A stretch of DNA of 64,000 nt, from positions 101,436,510 to 101,500,509 of the forward strand of contig NC_079213.1 of assembly GCF_029633865.1 (NCBI RefSeq), in the 5' to 3' direction. Each line of letters starts with the position of its first letter. Within the stretch, counting starts at the first letter, position 1. The position numbers were made by a program, and so were the translations under genes. The notes below the pieces were generated by a model. That model was not told where the DNA came from. It was given only the letters and a program-made list of their open reading frames with translations, and did no database searches. Source of the DNA: Lampris incognitus. Its lineage: Eukaryota; Chordata; Actinopteri; Lampriformes; Lampridae. Positions 9,285 to 20,390 of this stretch are shown in pieces.

Positions 9285-9660
9285 CTGAGGGTTCTTGGTT
9301 ATTCTTGAGATCTAAGCAAGACCTCCATCAGGCTTTATATGAGTCCAAAAAAGATCCCAAGGGGTAGTCCCATCTTCCACGCCACCTTTTAACCTGTTGA
9401 GCATAGACTCGTAGGATGCAGTCTCAATCATTGCATTTACCAAATCTGGAGATTTAGCTATTTTCCAATGTCTCAAGATAATTCTGGAAGCTGTGACCAA
9501 ACCCACCATAATAACAGAAAAAAACCTTTTGACATAATATGTGGTGTTTGAGATCTGTCCCCTAATAGACATAAAGCAGGAGTCATGGGGATTACAGAGC
9601 CAGACCAGCTACTCAGGACCTCCACCACTTTAACCCAGACTGGCTTCACTAATGTATTAT
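9285..9660 (-). pseudogene. L1-like ORF2 C-terminal region (non-inverted part)
   Basis: In two minus frames the translation runs LVKPVWVKVVEVLSSWSG, then ALCLLGDRSQTPHI, then (after a frameshift near 9540-9570) VGLVTASRIILRHWKIAKSP. It ends with LNRLKGGVEDGTTPWDLFW. The W..V.EVLS, CLLGD and TA..IL..WK order is that of vertebrate L1/Tx1 ORF2 proteins after the Cys-rich motif. It follows directly on the protein segment encoded by the inverted piece at 9685-9840. Confidence 0.75.
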
Positions 9661-9684
9661 GTAAAGGAACTATGCGTACACTAT

Positions 9685-9840
9685 GTAAAGGAAGCACAAG
9701 GGAAGTTCACACAATATGAGATAATACATAGATATTAACACACTCCAACAAGACTCTATAGAATGAAACTGATGAAGGACAATCTGTGTTGGATATGTAA
9801 AATGGAGGCAGGAACTTCCCTATACTATGTATGGGAATGT
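9685..9840 (+). pseudogene. L1-like ORF2 Cys-motif segment (inverted part)
   Basis: The plus-strand frame reads FTQYEIIHRY, a stop, then HTPTRLYRMKLMKDNLCWIC and a final WECT. TPTRL.RM followed by C-W-x-C and W-x-C is the C-terminal Cys motif region of L1/Tx1 ORF2. In an intact element this joins directly to the LVKPVW segment, which here lies next to it in the opposite orientation. One stop codon (TAA in the HRY*HTP stretch) is visible. Confidence 0.75.
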
Positions 9841-9855
9841 ACATGTAGCACTGTT

Positions 9856-10322
9856 AATCACATTATGCTTGTGCTGATTTTGACATTAATTTATTCAAGA
9901 TAATGCCATTAAGGTGTTTATATGCAAGTTAAAAAACACATTTTATTTAGCCTGCTTGTAAACACACTGACAGACGTTGACCACCCTTGCTGAAATCCAA
10001 AATTTAAAAATGTATCTCTTAAATGAGAACCTATAGTAAACATGCTAATCTGTTTAGCGGTGCACGCGGCCATGGCTGAATAAAACGTTTGACGACGCTA
10101 AGCTCTGGAATGTTCCTATCTCTTCCTGGCAAAAGGCCTCTCCCTGCTCCCTCCAGGGCTCCTTCATTGTTAATCCCTCCGCTCGTGTTCTGCCGGCCTC
10201 TTGCCGAGCTGCAGGGGTGTGGCCGGACTTTTGTCTCGCCTGACAGAGAGTTCATTATGTGATTGGGAAGGGGGGCTAATGCAATAACTCTCATCACGTG
10301 GTGAGGTTCAGCCGCTCAGACT
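9856..10322. other. Gene-free stretch
   Basis: Unique-looking sequence, AT-rich to about 10030 and GC-richer after. No motif-bearing frame, repeat end or RNA gene is recognised. Confidence 0.5.
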
Positions 10323-10452
<130 letters not shown>

Positions 10453-10659
10453 CCTCTCTTGTTTCTTGGAGGCAGCCGCCACCTCTCCACCGGTGACAGG
10501 TTCCCTCTGAGGTATTTAACCACTTGTCTTGCAAAAACCCTTTTAATTGAAATTACCCGTTGGCTGATAAGCTTCTGGAGCCTTATCAAGGAGGAGATAT
10601 AATGGGTTGGGGTCCTTCATGCTGGAGGGTTTTGTTTTGCTTTATTACCCCATCCACCC

Positions 10660-10730
<71 letters not shown>

Positions 10731-10731
10731 A
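10660..10731. repeat. (CTTT)n microsatellite
   Basis: About 17 uninterrupted CTTT units in a longer pyrimidine-rich strand segment (10660-10920). Confidence 0.97.
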
Positions 10732-11345
10732 TCTCTATCACTCTTCCTTTTCCTACCACTCTTTTTTTTTCCTTTTTCCTGTTTCGATTTCTCTCCCGGC
10801 CTCTTCTTTTGCAACCCTTCCACATGAGTAGTCTGTTTACTTCTGTTCGTTTCTATCTGTTGCTTACTTTGTCCCTCATTTACCAAACCCCTCCACGGTT
10901 CTCTCTTTCTTTCCTCAAGCGCCTCTGAGCTGCCTGCTCGGCCGTCCTGTCCCGTCTGCCGGGTGATGCAGGTGTTGTTGTTGTTGTGGCCTGGTAGCGT
11001 GCAGAACACTACACGATCCACTAAGCTGTGATTTATCTGCCATACGCCGGCTGGAGAACAGCAATGACACGCCTCCTCCTCCTGTGAGCTCCAGGAGCCA
11101 CCGGTTAGCCCCAGCCCTGCTCCGTCACTGTGCTTACCTCCCTCACCTAAGAAATATCTCTAAAACTGAGTCACCTCTACTTGGGGAGAACAGTTATTAA
11201 TGTGTTTATGTCTTTTCGAATTGGCAGTTACACCTCTCTGTGTTCCTAACACAACTAGAGACTCGGCGGCTTGGACTCGACTGGAACCGAGAGGCGACTA
11301 CCAATCCTCATGGGCTTCCAAGGATCTTAAAGTTGAATTCAAGTT
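10732..11345. other. Gene-free stretch, pyrimidine-rich then GC-richer
   Basis: Pyrimidine-biased to about 10925, then mixed sequence. No recognisable coding or repeat ends. Short frames here lack motifs. Confidence 0.5.
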
Positions 11346-11349
11346 GAGT

Positions 11350-11425
11350 TTTATTGATTATGTTTAAAGCCATAACTGGTTTAGCGCCATCTTATGTCAC
11401 AGAACTTTTAAGCCCTAATTTATGA
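11350..11425 (+). pseudogene. Short reverse-transcriptase C-terminal fragment (LINE-like)
   Basis: The frame reads IMFKAITGLAPSYVTELLSP. 'K...GLAPSY...LL' is a recurrent motif at the C-terminus of fish LINE proteins (after the 'LPI..RI.YK' stretch). Only about 25 residues are recognisable, so the call rests on one motif. Confidence 0.45.
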
Positions 11426-11540
11426 AAGTCTTAGATCGATAGAACAGGGGCCCAGAGAATCTACCTCTGCAAATTATTGTAAAACATAACTCCCCCAACA
11501 GTTGGCTTTTTTGGTTGTGTTTATCAGGCTGTTACCATTG

Positions 11541-11960
11541 CTTTGCTCAGGATTATGCTCGACGTGCTGAACCGCTCTTTGCCCTCACAAAAAAAAAGAT
11601 GCCCCATTTAGCTGGGACAGCAAATGCCAAGCGGCCATGGATCTCCTGAAAAGCTGCATAACTTCAGCACCGGTCCTGAGATTCCCGGACTTTACACATC
11701 CTTTCTTCATTCATGCAGATGCATGCGACGCTGGCCTTGGGGCGTTGTTAATGCAGAGAGATGAGGAAGGCAGAGATGTTGCTGTGGCATATGCTAGTCG
11801 TGCTCTGCACAAGTCTGAAAAACCATACTGAACTCCAGAGAAGGAGTGCCTGGGCATTATTTGGGCCTTAGAACACTGTAGGCCATACCTCCATGTGACT
11901 ATTTTCACAGACCACAGCAGCCTTCGGTGGCTAATGTCCTGCCCTAACCCTAACCCAGGT
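11541..11960 (+). pseudogene. Ty3/gypsy RT-connection and RNase H fragment
   Basis: The plus strand reads QDYARRAEPLFALTKKK, then (after a frameshift in the 9-A run at about 11589-11597) a PFSWDSKCQAAMDLLKSCIT region. Next come APVLRFPDFTHPFFIHADA, DAGLGALLMQRDEEG, and VAYASRALHKSEKPY, then an in-frame TGA. After the stop the frame continues as TPEKECLGIIWALEHCRPYL and VTIFTDHSSLRWLMS. This is the exact order of the Ty3/gypsy RT thumb and RNase H domain, including the FI.ADA..GLGA and TDH..L.WL motifs. It is inactivated by at least one frameshift and one stop. No LTR, integrase or protease flank it. Confidence 0.9.
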
Positions 11961-11980
11961 AAACTTATTACTGACTTATT

Positions 11981-12118
11981 TGGCAATACAGTTATTATTA
12001 TTATTACTATTATCTTTTTTGCTTGAGCCTCTATTTGCTGCAGTGGCAATACAGTTATTATTATTGCTATTATTATTATTACTATTATCTTTTTTGCTTG
12101 AGCCTCTATTTGCTGCAG
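11981..12118. repeat. Tandem duplication (63 and 75 bp) with ATT microsatellite
   Basis: Two head-to-tail units, each from TGGCAATACAGTTATTATTA to CTCTATTTGCTGCAG. They differ only in the length of the internal (ATT)n run. This is a recent local duplication at the edge of the gypsy fragment. Confidence 0.9.
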
Positions 12119-13984
12119 TTAATTTTGACTGCCTGGTTTTAAATAAAGCAATAACTTTGAAAAGTGTCATCCAAAGAACACTTATGGTTTGCTGTAGTAG
12201 TTGTTGGTGATATTATTCATTATTATTACCCTTTTTTTTTCCTTGTATATTTTCTACTCAAATAGCTTTGCAGGTATGTCTCTGTTTAAACGCCCTGCTG
12301 TCCCGTCAGCGTTGCAGACAAACTGCTAATTCATCATTCATCATCTTCCAGCCTTTTCAGCCCCTCACTGACGCAGATGTGCTGTAATTAGGTCAGTGAA
12401 AATCTGTTATTTAAATTCTCCTTCCAAAGAAACCCAAGGAATGCTGAGCGTTTCCTCCTTATTGTATGAAACCACAAAGTGACTGTAAATGTTGTGAATG
12501 CCGTGTGAAAATAGTGAGTATTGATGACGTCAGCGTGCAGTAAATGAGTCAGGGTGGTTTTGTGTGAGCTTCTGTCCGGCTGAAAACGACATCTCTCCAG
12601 AAATATCTCACTGGGTACCCTGGAGTATGCACATCCCCCTTCTGTGCAACAGTGGAAGGAGAAGGATGTTATCAAGCCAAAGACTTCTTCTACACTGCAT
12701 TGGGTCTGCCAATAGAAATGCACATTAGCTTGGCTCAATATCCCCTCTTTCGCCTCGCAGCGTGGCACAGTGCCCTTTTGAATGAGCTCCAACTAGGCAG
12801 GCAAAATTCAATATGAAAATGCAATCAGCATAAAGCATTGTAAACAACCTCAAACATGTCCTTATTATTCCTAGGATGACATAAATACATGCATAATAGG
12901 TAAGGCCCGCCGGGACCGTAGCGTATGTGCATCTGAAAGGGCTCCAGGGGCGTTAATCAAAATATATTGTCCCTAACTGCATAGGGGGAAGCAAGACATT
13001 TATTCTGTTTGTTCGTTTAAGATTCAGAAACGTAAGCCGCATGTCAGCGAATAAACTTTGGGCTGTGTCCTGTTGAAGACATGTTTGATGGGTGGTTTAC
13101 AGGCTAAGCTCGCATCAGTCCTCGGGCGATGACATAAATGAGTAACGCAGTGGTCATCCATAATGAAGAGAGCATTTTTATCTCGACTCTTGGTATGAAC
13201 AAATCAGTCTGACACCGGCGAAGAGTGTGAATTATTCATATGTGGTTATTAGCCCATTTCATTTACATGTACTAATTGGAAGGACCGCGGCGCACACGGC
13301 TGTAAGATAATAGTTATGCTTAAAGCTGTCAAATGAATATAATGGCCAATAAATCTCCACAGTTTCTCGGGCCTATCTGTCCGTGTCTAACCAGTCGAGT
13401 GTTGGTATAACGTGATGGGATGACGGACGTGAGATTAGCCAATCAGTGCACGGCTTATGACAGCCACAAATCTGGGGGGGGGGGGGCTGTCAGGTTTTGT
13501 CAAATACAGAATTATATTTCAGCTTGTGGTCAGTAAACTTCTGACGCCCGGCTGAACGAAAGGGCGGGTCCATACTCATACCAAACATAATTACACAATC
13601 AACTGGAAATTGTGGAGATTTCAGAAACGACAAAACTAACACAACAAAGTAAAGTAGGCTATGAAAATAAGAGGATGAAAGCCACAATCAGAATCCCTCC
13701 AGACAATTATTGTAATGGCTGTCTGGAATTATCTGGTGAAATCGATGCAAAGATATATAAACGACCTGGGATGTTTCAGGGTAAATGCTTGTACAAGAAC
13801 AACAACGCCTCTATATCCTTTGGACTGCACACTGTACATGTCAAACTAAATACATATTTTCAACATGTCGTAACCTCGTGGTGGAACCAGCGTAGCACAC
13901 ATACATGAAGATGACCATGTGGAAATGCAGACAGCAGCCAGTCAAGTAAGGGAAAAAAATAAAAGGCCATACATATAGATATAT
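12119..13984. other. Gene-free stretch with possible conserved non-coding sequence
   Basis: No coding feature is supported; frames at 12388-12792 and 13612-13908 lack any motif or splice context. The part around 13020-13420 (AT-rich, many TAAT/ATTA and ATTCAT words, no repeat signatures) looks like vertebrate conserved non-coding DNA. That is a texture-based impression only. Confidence 0.35.
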
Positions 13985-14930
13985 AATCCAGTTAGTCAAG
14001 TAAACGCTCTATGAGACAGTAAAAGCCTGTTTCATGCTATAAGCAATCATCAGCTATGTCAATGAAACCACTCGGGGAAGGACATACCATCCATCCACTG
14101 CGTCGTCATGCACATCCCGTGCACATTGACCAATGGGGAAGGGAGATGTGCAACGTACAAAATTTTCAAAAACACGTGATCACTAACGATCCAATTTGGG
14201 GGGGGGGTGGTATTTGTCTTTTGTCATGATTTATTTGTAATTACAAAATAGGTGCTTTTATCTGTTTGCAACTGCTGGCCAGTTCATTCCTGTTATTCAC
14301 TGTGGACATTTCTGGTTTGCAAATGATGAATTATTTTTTCAGTTAGACATAGAGTGCACATTTTACTGCTGGTTGAATATGCCCTGTTCTTTGAGAGGAT
14401 TTTCCAGGTGGTTGAATGTTTCTGTCCACCAATGACCAAATATAACAGCTTAAAGATGTTACATTCTTTAAACTGTAAACTGTAAACTTTAAAATTAATT
14501 ATTCAACCACCTGGAAAATCCTCTCAAAGAACAGGGCATATTCAACCAGCAGTAAAATGTGCAATCTATGTCTAACTGAAAAATATTTTATCATTTACAA
14601 ACCAGAAATGTCCACAGTGAATAACAGCAATGAATTGGCCAGTAGGTTCAGACATAGATATAAGCACCTATTTTGCAATTACAAATAAATCATGACAAAA
14701 GACAAATACCACCCCCCCCAAATTGGATCGTTAGTGATCACGTGTTTTTGAAAATTTTGTACGTTGCACATCTCCCTTCCCCATTGGCCAATGTGCACAG
14801 GATGTGCATGACGACGCAGTAGGTGGATGGTATGGCCTTCCTCGAGTGGTTTCATTGACAGCTGATGATTGCTTATAGCATGAAACAGGCTTGTACCGTC
14901 TCACAGAGAATTTTCTTGACGAACTGGATT
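13985..14930. repeat. Long near-perfect palindrome, arms ~430 bp
   Basis: The left arm 13985-14417 and right arm 14501-14930 are reverse complements with only scattered mismatches, separated by an 83-bp spacer. Matching landmarks include GATCACTAACGATCCAATT on the left against AATTGGATCGTTAGTGATC on the right, and GGACATTTCTGGTTTG against CAAACCAGAAATGTCC. The outer end (GACAGTAAAAGCCTGTTTCATGC) belongs to a repeat family seen again at 22680, 23100 and 58850. It encodes nothing. It could fold into a very long hairpin as RNA or single-stranded DNA. Confidence 0.9.
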
Positions 14931-15018
14931 ATTTTGCACCTTATTTGTTGAGCACTTTCCCTACTGTAGAAACACTCAACGGTGGGCAAAGTGCTCAACA
15001 AATAAGGCGCAAAATAAT
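14928..15018. repeat. Short palindromic MITE end (CTTATTTGTTGAGCACTTT family)
   Basis: TTATTTTGCACCTTATTTGT and its inverted counterpart ACAAATAAGGCGCAAAATAA face each other across about 30 bp. The word CTTATTTGTTGAGCACTTTC recurs at 22633-22652 (inverted), 58871-58890 and, in variant form, at 63058-63073. It abuts the long palindrome, so both probably form one composite element. Confidence 0.8.
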
Positions 15019-15575
15019 AAAATAAAGGAGGAAAATTTGATGTGTATAGTATATATAAAAAAACAATGATCTGGTGGCTTTATGTGAAGTTCATTCAAAC
15101 ACAAACTCACCATCATAATCAAGACACAAAAGCCACAAACTCACTTTAGGTGGTCGGTGAGGAGACTGGAAGAGAGCGAGATCCAGACAGCAGAAGTTGA
15201 AGGTTTGGACTCAGTTGCGTCAAATGTCTGTCCCTGGGCAGACGCAGAACTCCATAACAAAGAGCAAGGTTGTGTAGAAAACCTTTCGTCGTGTGCTATG
15301 AGCAACACAGTGTAATGCTAACCCACTGCAGAGTCAGAAGCTGCTCATCCGTCACTGACTGTGCATGTACACACAGTGCATGTACACACAGCTCAGGAAC
15401 ATGAATGGCTGGAAACGTATGAGCTGGGTGTTTCAACAACCTCTCATGGGTGGAACAACAGAGAACATGCATGCTGTGTTTTTTTTTATCCTTACCACGA
15501 CATTTTTGGTTGGAAACATGATAAAGAAACATTCTGTCCCAGTGGATTAATGAAAAGGTTCTTAAATGGTACATG
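15019..15575. other. Gene-free stretch
   Basis: Contains a short direct repeat TGTGCATGTACACACAG/TGCATGTACACACAG at 15360-15391. No gene or element ends recognised. Confidence 0.45.
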
Positions 15576-15845
15576 GGTTGCATTTATTTATACAGCACCT
15601 TTCTAGTCTACCGACCACTCAAAGCACTTTACAGTGTATGCCTCATGTCCACACATTCACGCACACATTCATACACTGATGGTGGAGGCTGCCATGCAAG
15701 ACACCAACCTGTTCATCAGGAGCAGTTAGGGGTTCAGTGTCTTGCTCAAGGGCACTTCGGCACGCTCTCTGGAGGAGCCGGGGATCGAACCAGCAACCTT
15801 CTCATTGCTAGACGACCCGCTCTACCTCCTGAGGCACACCGCCCC
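15576..15845 (-). mobile_element. tRNA-derived SINE (type C), minus strand
   Basis: On the minus strand, from 15845, the head reads GTGTGCCTCAGGAGGTAGAG, an A-box-like region. GCTGGTTCGATCCCCGGCTC (B box GGTTCGATCCC) follows about 40 bp later. The body contains CTTGAGCAAGACACTGAACC and a conserved 3' region ending in TATAAATAAATG. Pol III boxes at tRNA-like spacing plus a non-tRNA body define a SINE. Confidence 0.75.
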
Positions 15846-15897
15846 TCTTAAGATATTCAACTGTCACACGATCCCTGCTGAGTGGAAACCCAGAGAG

Positions 15898-16114
15898 CAG
15901 CAGTTCTCAAACAGGTCCTCAGGTACCAGCACTACTGCTGGTTTTCCACCTTCTACCAGGTAGTTTATTACATTCACCTGTTGCTCCACTTACTCCAGCC
16001 TCCAGTCAGGAAGATTTTACACCTGGAATAAAAGATGAGTGAAGTGACCTACCTGGTAGAATATAGAAAACCAGCAATGCTGCTGGTACCTGAGGACCTG
16101 ATTGAGAACCACTG
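15898..16114. mobile_element. hAT-type MITE with CAGNNGTTCTCAA ends
   Basis: The left end CAGCAGTTCTCAAACAGGTC and the right end, read inward, CAGTGGTTCTCAATCAGGTC, form inverted repeats. They extend to CCTCAGGTACCAGCA and TTCTACCAGGTAG. CAGTGGTTCTCAA is a typical hAT terminus. No convincing 8-bp duplication remains. Confidence 0.7.
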
Positions 16115-16132
16115 CACCAGACCACCTCACCT

Positions 16133-16690
16133 CTACTGTGATGCAGCCTCTAAGACCAGCAAATAACAACATTTAAGTTATATTTTGATTTTTGATTTTG
16201 ATTTTGAGATACTTTATTAATCCCTGTGGGGAAATTACGCTCTGCATTTAACCCATCCTAGCTGTGTAGCTAGGAGCAGTGGGCAGCCGCCGTGCAGCAC
16301 CCGGGGACCAACTCCAGGTCTCTTCCCATTGCCTTGTCAGGGGCACAGACAGGAGTATTAACCCTAACATGCATGTCTTTTTTATGGTGGGGGAAACCAG
16401 AGCACACTTTGGACTGTGGGAGGAAACCGGAGCACCCGGAGAAACCCACCACAGACATGGGGAGAACATGCAAACTGACCCCCAAGGTTGGGCAACCCTG
16501 GGGTTCAAACCCAGGACCTCTTGCTGTGAGGTGGCAGTGCTAACCACTGGGCCACCGTACTGCCAATCAGCAATTTGCCAAGATGCCAAATATCAGCATA
16601 TTACCGCAACCACAACCCCACAACACATCTAGTCTCACATCAACGTATCCACATTATATCCACATACTGGCTGGCTCTATCTGGCATTAC
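16133..16690. repeat. Dispersed repeat, copy A, split by a SINE
   Basis: TACTGTGATGCAGCCTCTAA, AACAACATTTAAGTTATA and, after the SINE, ACCACAACCCCACAACACAT match 56598-56721 in the same order. In the second copy there is no SINE between them, which gives an empty site for the SINE at 16186-16565. Confidence 0.7.
16186..16565 (-). mobile_element. tRNA-derived SINE type A (TTAATAAAGT tail), minus strand
   Basis: The minus-strand head reads GGCAGTACGGTGGCCCAGTG, then GTTAGCAC (A box) and GGTTTGAACCC (B box). The body has AACATGCAAACT-complement words (read as GTTTGCATGTTCTCCCC) and GGTTTCCTCC-type words. The tail reads AGGGATTAATAAAGTATCTC, followed by ATTTTG-type short repeats. It is full length and interrupts repeat copy A. 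Confidence 0.85.
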
Positions 16691-17114
16691 TGTAACTCTG
16701 CTGACATAAGTTTATCTATTTTTAATGTTTCTTGTTGATTCTAACAACACTATATAGGCTACTCTCAGATCTGAGCCCTTTTTTTTTCTTCTTCAAAATT
16801 TATGTTTGTGTTTAGCACCTTTTACACAAGCAGCCCATCTCATAAATCTTTCAGCACTTTTCCCGTTTTTGGGGTCATGCATGAACACAAGCCGGAGTCA
16901 ATATGTCAGGAAAGTTCGTCCTGGCAATTTGCCAGCTCCAGACCTTGTAACATCTCCATAAACGTTCCAGAGCAATACTCGTTTGCACACAGGCCTCCAA
17001 ACTGCCGGCTCAGCCAGCAAAGGGTTACACCGGTCCTACACAAGACGCCTCCACGTCAGCGGGTGAATCAGTCTTCTCATTTGAGCCACTTGTTCGTAAC
17101 AGGCGGTTTTTCTG
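16691..17114. other. Gene-free stretch
   Basis: Nothing recognised. A frame runs through it (from 16802) but is compositionally ordinary apart from its last 50 codons (next entry). Confidence 0.4.
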
Positions 17115-17262
17115 AATCGGAAGATTTATTTGCAAAAATAAAACTGTCTGGAAAATGGACCGACCAAGAAATGAGAGAGCTTCCTTCAGTCTGTGCAGAG
17201 CTCGGAATGAAATCAATTTTCAGCTGTGTGGTAGTTATATGGAAAACTCAAATATCGGAATA
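17115..17262 (+). pseudogene. Possible Myb/SANT-like DNA-binding fragment of a transposon protein
   Basis: The frame gives SEDLFAKIKLSGKWTDQEMR, then ELPSVCAELGMKSIF and a short tail. W-T-x-x-E followed by a helix resembles the first helix of Myb/SANT-like domains that accompany Harbinger-type transposases. The later tryptophans that define the fold are not visible. It sits between two DNA-transposon repeats. Confidence 0.3.
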
Positions 17263-17394
17263 ACATTGGATTTATTCTAATGTAGCGATGCCGTAGTCTA
17301 CACTGAAATAAAAGACATTTTACATGGACGGGATGTAACAGGACAGAAAACACTGTCGTGTCATATTCGACCAAACACTTTCCGTTTGTCCTAC

Positions 17395-17831
17395 AGATCC
17401 CAGACAGCATCCGGATGTGGGCCACTCCAGGCAATGATGCGGCACTGACGGCCTTCTTCTGGCCCTGACAAAATGGATATGAGCCTGAAGTGGCCCACAT
17501 GTATAATAGCAAATATGGCCCAAATATGACAAATCAAATGTGGGCCGTTTTTGGCAAAGATGTGGTGCTCCCGGCAACATGTAATCTGGCTGTGACCCTG
17601 AAGTGGCCCGTGTGGTAAATGGTGAATATGGCCCAAATACCACAAAACAAATATGGGCCACCTTTGGCAAATATGTGGCACATGCGGCATTGCTATGGCT
17701 TGGTTCTGGCCCAAATCTGGCAAACAGGAGCAGACCGCCTAAGTGCCATCATTCCACATGGTATGCGGGCTGGATGAAGTGTCGGGTATGGGACGGGTCC
17801 GGACCACAACAATTTTGCTATCTGGGATAGA
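17395..17831. mobile_element. Non-autonomous element with ATCCCAGA-AGCA ends, copy 1
   Basis: It begins ATCCCAGACAGCATCC and ends, read inward, ATCCCAGATAGCAAAATTG. The interior is a loose array of ~70-bp units built on AATATGGCCCAAATA and TGTGGGCCA. A second copy lies in opposite orientation at 56860-57270, nested in a hAT element. No coding capacity. Confidence 0.75.
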
Positions 17832-18380
<549 letters not shown>

Positions 18381-18907
18381 AAGCCTGTGAGCGGTTGCAG
18401 CAGCCTGTATGTCAGCACTGTCATTAGGGTAATTGCTGATTACATACACAGTCATCTCACCCAGGCCTGCCAGACGTGGCTCACTCTGCAGGGCCGCTGT
18501 CTGTCTGCAGCTCTGCACAGATCTGTTTGGGTGAAGAACGTGCTGGATTTTAATTTGGATAAAGTTTTACTTTCGCTCTTCGGGGAGCCACATTTGCACC
18601 CTCTCCACAGCCTCTCTGCAGAGCAGACAGAGGGATGTGTGGGATGTGTGAGATGTGGGCGTCCACACGTCACAGCTGCAGGTGAAAACTCGGAGCAAAT
18701 GCTTTTGTGTTGAGGTCCACTGATGGATAAGTGGACAGCGTGTCATGGACAGGTAGCTGTGAAAAATCGCCCTTGTTATGCGTGTGGACAGCCGAGGTAT
18801 CTGTGGAATTCAAAGCAACTGAAACCTTTGCAGGCTCCCCACCATTTTGAATGAAAGGACTCCTCTATGTGTGTGTGTGTTTTTCTTTCCGGTGTGGAGT
18901 TCCACCC

Positions 18908-19315
18908 CCCTTTTCTCCCCAATTGTATCCAGCCAATTACCCCACTCTTCCGAGTCGTCCCGGTCACTGCTCCACCACTTCGGCCGATCCGAGGAGGGCT
19001 GCAGACTACCACATGCCTCCTCCCGTACATGTGGAGTCGCCAGCCGCTTCTTTTCACCTGACAGTGAGGAGGTCCACCTGAGGGACATGGTACGTGGGAG
19101 AATCACGCTATTCCCTCCAGTTCCCCCTCCCCCCACTGAACAGGCGCCCCGGCCAACCAGAAGAGGCGCTAGTGCAGCGACCAGGACACATACCCACATC
19201 CGGCCAATTGTGTCTGTAGGGATGCCCGACCAAGCTGGAGGCAACACGGGGATTCGATCCGGCGATCCCCGTGTTGGTAGGCCACGGAATAGACCGCCAT
19301 GCCACCCGGACGCCC
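18908..19315 (-). mobile_element. tRNA-derived SINE type B, minus strand, full length
   Basis: On the minus strand from 19315 the head reads GGGCGTCCGGGTGGCATGGC, with a tRNA-like A-box region. CGGATCGAATCCCCGTGTTG about 35 bp later supplies the B box. The body carries TGTGTCCTGGTCGCTGCACT and GGCGACTCCACATGTACGGG, and the 3' end reads TAATTGGCTGGATACAATTG. Other copies are at 29694-30094 and 30818-31240. Confidence 0.85.
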
Positions 19316-19545
19316 TTCTGTGTGGAGTTTGCATGTTCTCCCCGTGTCTGCGTGGGTTTCCTCCGCGTGCTCCGGTTTTCTCCCGCCATCGAAAAGATAT
19401 GCATGTTAGGGTTAATACTCCTGTCTGTGGGCGTCTGGTAAACAAAACCAAAAAACTCCTGCCAGTGCCCTTGAGCAAGGCAATGGAAAGAAGAACTGGA
19501 GTCGGTCCCCAGGTGCTGCAGCTGCCCACTGCTCCTACACGCTAG
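19316..19545 (+). mobile_element. 5'-truncated SINE type A (TTAGGGTTAATACTCC tail form)
   Basis: It lacks the tRNA head and begins CTGTGTGGAGTTTGCATGTT. It continues through GGTTTCCTCCGCGTGCTCCG to CATGTTAGGGTTAATACTCC and a GCCCACTGCTCC...CTAGGATGAGTTGGATAC end. It abuts the head end of the type-B SINE, so that SINE probably inserted into this copy and displaced its head. Confidence 0.8.
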
Positions 19546-20390
19546 GATGAGTTGGATACGGAGGATGTATTTTGTTGTATGCTTGTTTACAATGACAAAC
19601 AAAGCGTCTTTCTTTCTTCTTTTCTTTCTTTTTCCTCTTTTTTTTGTTTTGTACAGTGACTGTGTTCATACCACACTCTCTAGCTGCTCAGAGAGGAAGA
19701 CTCCTCTTCATCGTAGGTTTGTTCCGTATGTTAGAGGTCATGTGGTACTAGATGTCGTTCACTCCTAGGAATTTTCTGTGGATAGCCAAACAATCATACG
19801 TCACGCAAAGTCTGTATTTTTTCTTCTTCTTTTTTTGCAAAGCTCTTTAATGACTACACAAGTGACATGCTAATTACCTTACTTTCCTCCAGAATGATAT
19901 TTAAACATGCTAACCACAACCCCCTGGCTTTGACAAGGCTTAAGTAACTTAATGGTTGGGAATGAAAACATGGGCTTCGCCAAAAGAGCTCTCGCTCCGT
20001 CAAACCCCATGAGTCAGTTTAGCGTTAAGGTTGTGGGCTGGAGAGACCGAAGAGGAGCGAGCACGTAGAAACTCACTGGCCAGAGGAGCGACGCTCACCC
20101 ACCGGATTTGAACCAGCAGCCTGTCCTCTCAGGGAGGCCTCTTCTTCCTCCCTGCAAAGCCGGCCTCCCCCACAGAGCTAAAACCTACAGCAGCTTTTCT
20201 GTTTTAGGCAACGCTGGTTTAATTAGCTCATCATCCGGCCGGCACGGTCACACTGATGAATATTTCAGTTTTTATTTGGGGACTAAAAATCAGCTCTGCT
20301 GGTTAAAAATGCATGATTTCATAACAGCCCCGTGATGACAATATTCACTCATTCAAACAAAGGCTCGCCTTTGCAATTACACCGATCAGG
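19546..20390. other. Gene-free stretch
   Basis: Pyrimidine-rich at 19605-19650; otherwise unique-looking. GGATTTGAACCAGCAGCC at 20104-20121 is B-box-like but no A box is found with it. Confidence 0.4.

Larger units (their letters stand above)
9051..9840 (-). mobile_element. L1-type LINE insertion with 5' inversion and 15-bp target-site duplication
   Basis: The insertion is bounded by an exact 15-bp direct repeat, ACATGTAGCACTGTT, at 9036-9050 and 9841-9855. Next to the first copy is an 11-T run (9054-9064), the poly(A) tail of a minus-strand transcript, with AATAAA at 9078-9083 just upstream. The 3' part (9285-9660) encodes an L1/Tx1-like ORF2 C-terminus on the minus strand. The 5' part (about 9685-9840) encodes the immediately preceding stretch on the plus strand, so it is inverted. 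This architecture is the classic twin-priming product of target-primed reverse transcription. Confidence 0.85.

Noticed and set aside
12388..12792. A 134-codon minus frame
   Set aside because: No motif and no support from context.
18810..19545. Two overlapping frames of more than 230 codons on opposite strands
   Set aside because: They are read-through of a type-B SINE joined to a type-A SINE. The tRNA head, boxes and repeat copies explain the sequence.
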